A DNA stretch of 64,000 bases, taken from contig OV050030.1 of the NCBI GenBank assembly GCA_920105625.2, positions 240,033,889 through 240,097,888 of the forward strand, in the 5' to 3' direction. Source of the stretch: Clusia tigrina. Its lineage: Eukaryota; Arthropoda; Insecta; Diptera; Clusiidae. A program made the translations under genes and the position numbers. A model generated the notes under the pieces. It was not told where the DNA came from. It ran no database searches and saw only the letters and a program-made list of their open reading frames with translations. This document shows, in pieces, positions 26,996 to 37,765 of the stretch (position 1 is its first letter; every line of letters begins with the position of its first letter).

Positions 26996-27081
26996 GTACT
27001 CGAGCCTCTTGTCAATTTAAGCTATCGCTCAAAGCTATGCTACCCTTGAGTCCCAAATCAAACACTGATAAAACTTCAAAT

Positions 27082-28180
27082 GGCCCTAACTTTTATACGG
27101 TACGTCCTACACCTATCAAAGTTTGCAACATACAAATGCTTGTAACTTTTTACTGGAGCGTCATAATACCTTGAAATTTTGTAACAATAAAGTACCCGAG
27201 CCTCTTGTCAATTTAAGCAATCGCTCAAAACTATGCTACCCTTGAGTCCCAAATCAAACACTGATAAAACTTCAAATGACCCTAACTTCTATACGGAACG
27301 TCCTACACCTATCAAAGTTTGCAACATACAAATGCTTGTAACTTTTTACTGGAGCGTCATAAAACATTGAAATTTTGTAACAATAAAGTACTCGAGCCTC
27401 TGCTCAATTTAAGCTATCGCTCGCAGCTATGCTACCCTTGAGTCCCAAATCAAACACTGATAAAACTTCTAATGGCCCTAACTTCTATACGGTACGTCCT
27501 ACACATATCAAAGTTTGCAACATACAAATGCTTGTAACTTTTTACTGAAGCGTCATAAAACCTTGAAATTTTGTAACAATAAAGTTCTCGAGCCTCTGGT
27601 CAATTTAAGCTATCGCTCAAAGCTATGCTACCCTTGAGTCCCAAATCAAACACGGATAAAACTTCAAATGGCACTAACTTCTTTACGGTACGTCCTACAC
27701 CTATCAAAGTTTTCAACATACAAATGCTTGTAACTTTTTACCGAAGCGTCATAAACCCTTGAAATTTTGTAACAATAAAGTACTCGAGCCTCTTGTCAAT
27801 GTAAGCTATCGCTCAAAGCTGTGCTACCCTTGAGTCCCAAATCAAACACTGAATAAACTTCAAATGGCCCTAACTTATATACGGTACGTCCTACACCTAT
27901 CAAAGTGTGCAACATACAAATGCTTGTAACTTTTTACTGGAGCGTCATAAAACCTTGAAATTTGTAACAATAAAGTACTCGAGCCCCTTGTCAATTTAAG
28001 CTATCGCTCAAAGCTATGCTACCCTTCAGTCCCAAATCAAACACTGATTAAACTTCAAATGGCCCTAACTTCTATACGGTACGCCCTACACCTAACAAAG
28101 TTTGCAACATACAAATGCTTGTAACTTTTTACTGGAGCGTCATAACACCTTGAAATTTTGTAACAATAAAGTACTCGAGC
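27082..28180 (+). repeat. 16-mer-offset duplication D6, copy 2
   Basis: Second copy of 23,949-25,047. It ends at GCCTCTTG, where copy 1 has GCCTCTGG, and then continues with GGCACTAACTTCTTTACGG monomers resembling 10.8-11.1 kb. Confidence 0.85.
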
Positions 28181-29504
28181 CTCTTGTCAATTTAAGTTAT
28201 CGCTCAAAGCTATGCTACCCTTGAGTCCCAAATCAAACACGGATAAAACTTCAAATGGCACTAACTTCTTTACGGTACGTCCTACACCTATCAAAGTTTT
28301 CAACATACAAATGCTTGTAACTTTTTACTGAAGCGTCATAAACCCTTGAAATTTTGTAACAATAAAGTTCTCGAGCCTCTTGTCAATGTAAGCTATCGCT
28401 CAAAGCTGTGCTACCTTTGAGTCCCAAATCAAACACTGATAAAACTTCAAATGGCCCTAACTTCTATACGGTACGTCCTACACCTATCAAAGTTTGCAAC
28501 ATACAAATTCTTGTAACTTTTTACTGGAGCGTCATAAAACCTTGAAATTTTGTAACAATAAAGTACTCGAGCCTCTTGTCAATTTAAGCTATCGCTCAAA
28601 GCTATGCTACCCTTGAGTCCCAAATCAAACACTGATAAAACTTCAAATGGCCCTAAATTTTATACGGTACGTCCTACACCTATCAAAGTTTGCAACATAC
28701 AAATGCTTGTAACTTTTTACTGGAGTGTCATAAAACCTTGAAATTTTGTAACAATAAAGTACTCGAGCCTCTTGTCAATTTAAGCTATCGCTCAAAGCTA
28801 TTCTACCCTTGAGTCCCAAATCAAACACTGATAAAACTTCAAATGGCCCTAACTTTTATACGGTACGTCCTACACCTATCAAAGTTTGCAACATACAAAT
28901 GCTTGTAACTTTTTACTGGATCGTCATAAAACCTTGAAATTTTGTAACAATAAAGTACTCGAGCCTCTTGTCAATTTAAGCTATCGCTCAAAGCTATGCT
29001 ACCCTTGAGTCCCAAATCAAACACTGAATAAACTTCAAATGGCCTTAACTTATATACGGTACGTCCCACACCTATCAAAGTTTGCAACAAAGAAATGCTT
29101 GTAACTTTTTACTGGAGCGTCATAAAACCTTGAAATTTGTAACAATGAAGTACTCGAGCCTCTTGTCAATTTAAGCTATCGCTCAAAGCTACGCTACCCT
29201 TGAGTCCCAAATCAAACACTGATAAAACTTCAAATGCCCCTAACTTCTATACGGTACGTCCTACATATATCAAAGTTTGCAACATACAAGGGCTTGTAAC
29301 TTTTTACTGGATAATCATAAAACCTTGAAATTTTGTAACAATAAAGTACTCGAGCCTCTTGTCAATTTAAGCTATCGCTCAAAGCTATTCTACCCTTGAG
29401 TCCCAAATCAAACACTGATAAAACTTCAAATGGCCCTAACTTTTATACGGTACGTCCTACACCTATCAAAGTTTGCAACATACAAATGCTTGTAACTTTT
29501 TACT

Positions 29505-29521
29505 GGAACAATCAAAATAAA
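29505..29521 (+). other. 97-bp deletion junction making a half-length monomer
   Basis: GTCCTA landmarks of neighbouring monomers lie 99 bp apart here (29,454 and 29,553) instead of 196. The monomer runs normally to TACTGGAAC, jumps to AATCAAA of the next unit, and also lacks CACTG before ATAAAAC. This is the only large truncation I found in the window. Confidence 0.93.
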
Positions 29522-30054
29522 ACTTCAAATAGCACCAACTTCTATACGGTACGTCCTATACCTATCAAAGTTTTCAACATACAAATGCTTGTAACTTTTT
29601 ACTGAAGCGTCATAAATCCTTGAAATTGTGTAACAATAAAGTACTCGAGCCTCTGGTCAATTTATGCTATCGCTCAAAGCTATGCTACCCTTGAGTCCCA
29701 AATCAAACACGGATAAAACTTCAAATGGCACTAACTTCTATACGGTACGTCCTACACCTATCAAAGTTTTCAACATACAAATGCTTGTAACTTTTTACTG
29801 AAGCGTCATAAATCCTTGAAATTTTGTAACAATAAAGTTCTCGAGTCTCTTGTCAATGTAAGCTATCGCTCAAAGCTGTGCTACCCTTGAGTCCCAAATC
29901 AAACACTGATAAAACTTCAAATGACCCTAACTTCTATACGGTACGTCCTGCACCTATCAAAGTTTGCAACATACAAATGCTTGTAACTTTTTACTGGAGC
30001 GTCATAAAACCTTGAAATTTTGTAACAATAAAGTACTCGAGCTTCTTGTCAATT

Positions 30055-31020
30055 TAAGCTATCGCTCAAAGCTATGCTACCCTTGAGTGCCAAATCAAAC
30101 ACTGATAAAACTTCAAATGGCCCAACTTTTATACGGTACGTCCTACACCTATCAAAGTTTGCAACATACAAATGCTTGTAACTTTTTACTGGAACGTCAT
30201 AAAACCTTGAAATTTTGTAACAATAAAGTACTCGAGCCAATGTCAATTTAAGCTATCGCTCAAAGCTATGCTACCCTTGAGTCCCAAATCAAACACTGAA
30301 TAAACTTCAAATGGCCTTAACTTATATACGGTACGTCCTACACCTATCAAAGTTTGCAACAAAGAAATGCTTGTAACTTTTTACTGGAGCGTCATAAAAC
30401 CTTGAAATTTGTAACAATAAAGTACTCGAGCCTCTTGTCAATTTAAGCTATCGCTCAAAGCTACGCTACCCTTGAGTCCCAAATCAAACACTGATAAAAC
30501 TTCAAATGCCCCTAACTTCTATACGGTACGTAATACATATATCAAAGTTTGCAACATACAAAAGCTTGTAACTTTTTACTGGATCCTCATAAAACCTTGA
30601 AATTTTGTAACAATAAAGTACTCGAGCCTCTTGTCAATTTAAGCTATCGCTCAAAGCTATTCTACCCTTGAGTCCCAAATCAAACACTGATAAAACTTCA
30701 AATGGCCCTAACTTTTATACGGTACGTCCTACACCTATCAAAGTTTGCAACATACAAATGCTTGTAACTTTTTACTGGAACGTCATAAAACCTTGAAATT
30801 TTGTAACAATAAAGTACTCGAGCCTCTTGTCAATTTAAGCTATCGCTCAAAGCTATGCTACCCTTGAGTCCCAAATCAAACACTGAATAAACTTCAAATG
30901 GCCTTAACTTATATACGGTACGACCTACACCTATCAAAGTTTGCAACATACAAATGCTTGGAACTTTTTACTGGAGCGCCATAAAACCTTGAAATTTGTA
31001 ACAATAAAGTACTCGAGCCT
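30055..31020 (+). repeat. Transition block T, copy 2 of 1-967
   Basis: Matches 1-967 at an offset of 30,053-30,054, including the unusual GAGTGCCAAATC, GGCCCAACTTTT, GGATCC (30,581-30,586) and GCGCCATAAAACC. Differences include GAGCCAATGTC at 30,234 (against GAGCCTCTTGTC) and GTACGTAATAC at 30,526. Confidence 0.87.
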
Positions 31021-31202
31021 CTTGTCAATTTAAGCTATCGCTCAAAGCTATGCTACCCTTGAGTCCCAAATCAAACACTGATAAAACTTCAAATGGCCCT
31101 AACTTCTATACGGTACGTCCTACACCTATCAAAGTTTCCAACATACAAATGCTTGTAACTTTTTACTGGAGCGTCATAAAACCTCGAAATTTTGTAACAA
31201 TA

Positions 31203-33404
31203 AAGTACTCGAGCCTCTTGTCAATTTAAGCTATCGCTCGAAGCTATGCTACCCTTGAGTCCCAAATCAAACACTGAATATACTTCAAATGGCCGTAACT
31301 TATATCCGGTACGTCCTACACCTATCAAAGTTTGCAACATACAATTGCTTGTTACTTTTTACTGGAGCGTCATAAAATCTGGAAATTTGTAACAATAAAG
31401 TACTCGAGCCTCTTGTCAATTTAAGCTATCGCTCAAAGCTATGCTACCCTTGAGTCCCAAATCAAACACTGATAAAACTTCAAATGGCCCTAACTTCTAT
31501 ACGGAACGTCCTACACCTATCAAAGTTTGCAACATACAAATGCTTGTAACTTTTTACTGGAGCGTCATAAAACCTTGAAATTTTGTATCAATAAAGTACT
31601 CGAGCCTCTTGTCAATTTAAGTTATCGCTCACAGCTATGCTACCCTTGAGTCCCAAATCAAACACTGATAAAACTTCAAATGGCCCTTACTTATATACGG
31701 AACGTCCTACACCTATCAAAGTTTGCAACATACAAATGCTTGTACCTTTTTACTAGAGCGTCATAAGACATTGAAATTTTGTAACAATAAAGTACTCGAG
31801 CCTCTGCTCAATTTAAGCTATCGCTCACAGCTATGCTACCCTTGAGTCCCAAATAAAACACTGATAAAACTTCAAATGGCCCTAAATTCTATACGGAACG
31901 TCCTAGACCTATCAAAGTTTGCAACATACAAAAGCTTGTAACTTTTTACTGGAGCGTCATAAAACCTTGAAATTTTGTAACAATAAAGTACTCGAGCGTC
32001 TTGTCAATTTAAGCCATCGCTCAAAATTATGCTACCCGTGAGTCCCAAATCAAACACTCATAAAACTTCAAATGGCCCTAAATTATTTACGGTACGTCCT
32101 ACATCTATCAAAGTTTGCAACATACAAATGCTTGTAACTTTTTACTGGAGCGTCATAAAACCTCGAAATTTTGTACCAATAAAGTACTCGAACCTCTTGT
32201 CAATTTAAGCTATCGCTCAAAGCTATGCTACCCTTGAGTCCCAAATCAAACACTGATTAAATTTCAAATGGCCCTAACTTCTATACGGTACGTCCTACAC
32301 CTATCAAAGTTTGCAACATACAAATGATTGTAACTTGTTACTGGAGCGTCATAAAACCTTGAAATTTTGTAACAATAAAGTACTCGAGCCTCTTGTCAAT
32401 TTAATCTATCGCTCAAAGCTATGCCACCCTTGAGTCCCAAATCAAGCACTGATAAAACTTCAAATGGCCCTAACTTCTATACGGTACATCCTACACCTAT
32501 AAAAATTTGCAACATACAAATGCTTGTAACTTTTTACTGGAGCGTCATAAAACCTTGAAATTTTGTAACAATAAAGTACTCGAGCCTCTGCTCAATTTAA
32601 GCTATCGCTCAAAGATATGCTACCCTTGAGTCCCAAATAAAACACGGATAAAACTTCAAATGGCCCTATCTTCTCTACGGTACGTCCTACACCTATCAAA
32701 GTTTGCAACATACAAATGCTTGTAACTTTTTACTGAAGCGTCATAAACCCTTGAAATTTTTAAACAATAAAGTACTCGAGCCTCTTGTCAATGTAAGCTA
32801 TCGCTCAAAGCTGTGCTACCCTTGAGTCCCAAATCAAACGCTGATAAAACTTCAAATGGCCCTAACTTCTATACGGTACGTCCTACACCTATCAAAGTTT
32901 GCAACAGACAAATGCTTGTAACTTTTTACTGGAGCGTCATAGAACCTTGAAATTTTGTAACAATAAAGTACTCGAGCCTCTTGTCAATTTAAGCTATCGC
33001 TCAAAGCTATGCTACCCTTGAGTCCCAAATCAAACACTGGTAAAACTTCAAATGGCCCTAACTTCTATATGGTACGTCCTACACCTATCAAAGTTTGCAA
33101 CATTCAAATGCTTGTAACTTTTTACTGGAGCGTCATAAAACCTTGAAATTTTGTAACAATAAAGTACTCGAGCCTCTTGTCAATTTAAGCTATCGCTCAA
33201 AGCTATGCTACCCTTGTGTCCCAAATCAAACACTGATAAAACTTCAAATGGCCCTAATTTCTATGCGGAACGTCCTACACATATTAAAGTTTGCAACATA
33301 CAAATGCTTGTAACTTTTTACTGGAGCGTCATAAAACCTTGAAATTTTGTAACAATAAAGTACTCGAGCCTCTTGTGAATTTAAGTTATCGCTCACAGCT
33401 ATGC
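31203..33404 (+). repeat. Family 1 segment matching 4,470-6,671
   Basis: Aligned to 4,470-6,671 at a constant offset of 26,733 bp without net indels (CGCTCG 4,502/31,235; TTGCAACATTC 6,362/33,095). It ends at a private 5-bp deletion giving GCTATGCTTGAGTCCC (33,401), after which the order changes to ACTGATTAAATTTC. Confidence 0.87.
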
Positions 33405-35218
33405 TTGAGTCCCAAATCAAACACTGATTAAATTTCAAATGGCCCTAACTTCTATACGGTACGTCCTACGCCTATCAAAGTTTGCAACATACAAATGCTT
33501 GTAACTTTTTACTGGAGCGTCATAAAACCTCGAAATTTTGTAACAATAAAGTACTCGAGCCTCTTGTCAATTTAAGCTATCGCTCAAAGCTATGCTACCC
33601 TTGAGTCCCAAATCAAACACTAATAAAACTTCAAATGGCCCTAACTTCTATACAGTACGTCCTACACCTATCAAAGTTTGCAACATACAAATGCTTGTAA
33701 CTTTTTACTGGAGCGTCATAAAACCTTGAAATTTTGTAACAATAAAGTACTCGAGCCTCTTGTCAATTTAAGCTATCGCTCAAAGTTACGCTACCCTTGA
33801 GACCCAAATCAAACACTGATAGAACTTCAAATGGCCCTTACTTCTATACGGTACGTCCTACACCTATCAAAGTTTGCAACATTCAAATGCTTGTAACTTT
33901 TTACTGGAGCGTCATAAAACCTTGAAATTTTGTAACAATAAAGTACTCGAGCCTCTTGTCAATTTAAGCTATCGCTCGAAGCTATGCTACCCTTGAGTCC
34001 CAAATCAAACACTGAATATACTTCAAATGGCCGTAACTTATATCCGGTACGTCCTACACCTATCAAAGTTTGCAACATACAATTGCTTGTTACTTTTTAC
34101 TGGAGCGTCATAAAATCTGGAAATTTGTAACAATAAAGTACTCGAGCCTCTTGTCAATTTAAGCTATCGCTCAAAGCTATGCTACCCTTGAGTCCCAAAT
34201 CAAACACTGATAAAACTTCAAATGGCCCTAACTTCTATACGGAACGTCCTACACCTATCAAAGTTTGCAACATACAAATGCTTGTAACTTTTTACTGGAG
34301 CGTCATAAAACCTTGAAATTTTGTATCAATACAGTACTCGAGCCTCTTGTCAATTTAAGTTATCGCTCACAGCTATGCTACCCTTGAGTCCCAAATCAAA
34401 CACTGATAAAACTTCAAATGGCCCTAACTTATATCCGGTACGTCCTACACCTATCAAAGTTTGCAACATACAATTGCTTGTTACTTTTTACTGGAGCGTC
34501 ATAAAATCTGGAAATTTGTAACAATAAAGTACTCGAGCCTCTTGTCAATTTAAGCTATCGCTCAAAGCTATGCTACCCTTGAGTCCCAAATCAAACACTA
34601 ATAAAACTTCAAATGGCCCTAACTTCTATACAGTACGTCCTACACCTATCAAAGTTTGCAACATACAAATGCTTGTAACTTGTTACTGGAGCGTCATAAA
34701 ACCTTGAAATTTTGTAACAATAAAGTACTCGAGCCTCTTGTCAATTTAAGCTATCGCTCAAAGTTACGCTACCCTTGAGACCCAAATCAAACACTGATAG
34801 AACTTCAAATGGCCCTTACTTCTATACGGTACGTCCTACACCTATCAAAGTTTGCAACATTCAAATGCTTGTAACTTTTTACTGGAGCGTCATAAAACCT
34901 CGAAATTTTGTACCAATAAAGTACTCGAACCTCTTGTCAATTTAAGCTATCGCTCAAAGCTATGCTACCCTTGAGTCCCAAATCAAACACTGATTAAATT
35001 TCAAATGGCCCTAACTTCTATACGTTACGTCCTACACCTATCAAAGTTTGCAACAGACAAATGCTTGTAACTTTTTACTGGAGCGTCATAAAACCTCGAA
35101 ATTTTGTACCAATAAAGTACTCGAACCTCTTGTCAATTTAAGCTATCGCTCAAAGCTATGCTAACCTTGAGTCCCAAATCAAACACTGATTAAATTTCAA
35201 ATGGCCCTAACTTCTATA
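33405..35218 (+). repeat. Rearranged family 1 stretch
   Basis: 33,405-34,430 matches 35,755-36,780 at 2,350 bp. At about 34,433 the order then jumps back: a second TATCCGGTACG/CAATTGCTTGTTAC monomer appears two monomers after the first (34,040), followed by ACTAATAAAAC and GTTACGC monomers again, then two successive GTACCAATAAAG/CTCGAACC monomers (34,910 and 35,105). This looks like several small exchanges stacked together. Confidence 0.75.
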
Positions 35219-37752
35219 CGGTACGTCCTACACCTATCAAAGTTTGCAACAGACAAATGCTTGTAACTTTTTACTGGAGCGTCATAGAACCTTGAAATTT
35301 TGTAACAATAAAGTACTCGAGCCTCTTGTCAATTTAAGCTATCGCTCAAAGCTATGCTACCCTTGAGTCCCAAATCAAACACTGGTAAAACTTCAAATGG
35401 CCCTAACTTCTATATGGTACGTCCTACACCTATCAAAGTTTGCAACATTCAAATGCTTGTAACTTTTTACTGGAGCGTCATAAAATCTTGAAATTTTGTA
35501 ACAATAAAGTACTCGAGCCTCTTGTCAATTTAAGCTATCGCTCAAAGCTATGCTACCCTTGTGTCCCAAATCAAACACTGATAAAACTTCAAATGGCCCT
35601 AATTTCTATACGGAACGTCCTACACCTATTAAAGTTTGCAACATACAAATGCTTGTAACTTTTTACTGGAGCGTCATAAAACCTTGAAATTTTGTAACAA
35701 TAAAGTACTCGAGCCTCTTGTGAATTTAAGTTATCGCTCACAGCTATGCTACCCTTGAGTCCCAAATCAAACACTGATTAAATTTCAAATGGCCCTAACT
35801 TCTATACGGTACGTCCTACACCTATCAAAGTTTGCAACATACAAATGCTTGTAACTTTTTACTGGAGCGTCATAAAACCTCGAAATTTTGTAACAATAAA
35901 GTACTCGAGCCTCTTGTCAATTTAAGCTATCGCTCAAAGCTATGCTACCCTTGAGTCCCAAATCAAACACTAATAAAACTTCAAATGGCCCTAACTTCTA
36001 TACAGTACGTCCTACACCTATCAAAGTTTGCAACATACAAATGCTTGTAACTTGTTACTGGAGCGTCATAAAACCTTGAAATTTTGTAACAATAAAGTAC
36101 TCGAGCCTCTTGTCAATTTAAGCTATCGCTCAAAGTTACGCTACCCTTGAGACCCAAATCAAACACTGATAGAACTTCAAATGGCCCTTACTTCTATACG
36201 GTACGTCCTACACCTATCAAAGTTTGCAACATTCAAATGCTTGTAACTTTTTACTGGAGCGTCATAAAACCTTGAAATTTTCTAACAATAAAGTACTCGA
36301 GCCTCTTGTCAATTTAAGCTATCGCTCGAAGCTATGCTACCCTTGAGTCCCAAATCAAACACTGAATATACTTCAAATGGCCGTAACTTATATCCGGTAC
36401 GTCCTACACCTATCAAAGTTTGCAACATACAATTGCTTGTTACTTTTTACTGGAGCGTCATAAAATCTGGAAATTTGTAACAATAAAGTACTCGAGCCTC
36501 TTGTCAATTTAAGCTATCGCTCAAAGCTATGCTACCCTTGAGTCCCAAATCAAACACTGATAAAACTTCAAATGGCCCTAACTTCTATACGGAACGTCCT
36601 ACACCTATCAAAGTTTGCAACATACAAATGCTTGTAACTTTTTACTGGAGCGTCATAAAACCTTGAAATTTTGTATCAATACAGTACTCGAGCCTCTTGT
36701 CAATTTAAGTTATCGCTCACAGCTATGCTACCCTTGAGTCCCAAATCAAACACTGATAAAACTTCAAATGGCCCTAACTTATATTCGGAACGTCCTACAC
36801 CTATCAAAGTTTGCAACATACAAATGCTTGTACCTTTTTACTAGAGCGTCATAAGACATTGAAATTTTGTAACAATAAAGTACTCGAGCCTCTGCTCAAT
36901 TTAAGCTATCGCTCACAGCTATGCTACCCTTGAGTCCCAAATAAAACACTGATAAAACTTCAAATGGCCCCAACTTCTATACGGAACGTCCTACACCTAT
37001 CAAAGTTTGCAACATACAAAAGCTTGTAACTTTTTACTGGAGCGTCATAAAACCTTGAAATTTTGTAACAATAAAGTACTCGAGCGTCTTGTCAATTTAA
37101 GCTATCACTCAAAGTTATGCTACCCTTGAGTCCCAAATCAAACACTCATAAAACTTCAAATGGCCCTAAATTATTTACGGTACGTCCTACATCTATCAAA
37201 GTTTGCAACATACAAATGCTTGTAACTTTTTACTGGAGCGTCATAAAACCTCGAAATTTTGTACCAATAAAGTACTCGAACCTCTTGTCAATTTAAGCTA
37301 TCGCTCAAAGCTATGCTACCCTTGAGTCCGAAATCAAACACTGATTAAATTTCAAATGGCCCTAACTTCTATACGGTACGTCCTACACCTATCAAAGTTT
37401 GCAACATACAAATGATTGTAACTTGTTACTGGAGCGTCATAAAACCTTGAAATTTTGTAACAATAAAGTACTCGAGCCTCTTGTCAATTTAATCTATCGC
37501 TCAAAGCTATGCCACCCTTGAGTCCCAAATCAAGCACTGATAAAACTTCAAATGGCCCTAACTTCTATACGGTACATCCTACACCTATAAAAGTTTGCAA
37601 CATACAAATGCTTGTAACTTTTTACTGGAGCGTCATAAAACCTTGAAATTTTGTAACAATAAAGTACTCGAGCCTCTGCTCAATTTAAGCTATCGCTCAA
37701 AGATATGCTACCCTTGAGTCCCAAATAAAACACGGATAAAACTTCAAATGGC
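35219..37752 (+). repeat. 13-mer tandem duplication D9, copy 1
   Basis: Matches 37,766-40,299 at 2,547 bp (13 monomers). Anchors: GTCATAGAACC (35,281/37,828), CGCTCGAAGC (36,323/38,870) and CTTGTGAATTTAAG. The matched length equals one period, a clean doubling. A few private changes are present, such as TTTTCTAAC (36,288) and CTATCACTC (37,103). Confidence 0.92.
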
Positions 37753-37765
37753 CCTATCTTCTCTA

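Larger units (their letters stand above)
26822..27017 (+). repeat. Representative consensus monomer (196 bp)
   Basis: This copy carries the majority base at every position I compared, so I use it as the reference, position 1 being the T of TAAGCTATCG. It has 73 G/C of 196. Landmarks by monomer position are: AAGCTAT twice (2-8 and 15-21); GTAC at 83-86 and 175-178; an inverted repeat TACAA(114-118)/TTGTA(123-127); AATAAA at 169-174; and overlapping ScaI (AGTACT, 174-179) and XhoI (CTCGAG, 178-183) sites. There are five CpG dinucleotides. The ScaI and XhoI sites occur in most monomers, so either enzyme should give a ladder of ~196 bp. Confidence 0.93.
9981..28584 (+). repeat. HOR family 2, left copy
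   Basis: About 95 monomers. Diagnostic variants: GGCACTAAC with GTTTTCAAC and TGAAGCGTCATAAACCC; GAAATCTTG then TTATCGCGCAAAG and GCTGCCC; AAATTCTTG; GTCCTACGCC with GTAGTCGAGCC; TGAATAAGCTTC; CAAACAAGGAT; AACAAAAAAG with GAGCCATTTG; GCCTATTG; GTAGTCGAGTGTC; GATACACTT; GATACGTCC; AAATTCAACTGG. Several overlapping block duplications (28-, 18-, 15-, 10- and 16-mer) account for most of its length. No gene or insertion was seen. Confidence 0.85.
28585..31030 (+). repeat. Transition block T, right copy with internal duplication
   Basis: About 12.5 monomers. The stretch from 30,055 matches 1-967. The stretch from about 28,970 to 29,500 matches about 30,240-30,770 at an offset of 1,272 bp, with the TTGCAACAAAGAAATG and AAATGCCCC monomers in the same order. 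That offset is 6.5 monomers, not a whole number, because a 97-bp deletion lies between (29,509). Monomers from 29,641 with TTTATGCTATCG and AAATGACCC resemble 970-1,370. Confidence 0.82.

Noticed and set aside
26822..27017. CENP-B box-like motif in the monomer
   Set aside because: I looked for the pattern TTCG....A..CGGG on both strands of the consensus and did not find it. ACGGTACGTCC is not a match.
29396..29605. Possible insertion or foreign sequence at 29.5 kb
   Set aside because: Both sides are ordinary monomer sequence; the anomaly is fully explained by a 97-bp deletion.
35589..35774. Recurring - strand open frame of 61 codons (also at 38,136, 40,291, 44,203, 51,653, 55,770, 58,316, 63,017)
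   Set aside because: It is the reverse strand of the same monomers, bounded by repeat-derived start and stop codons, with no upstream signal and no family resemblance.
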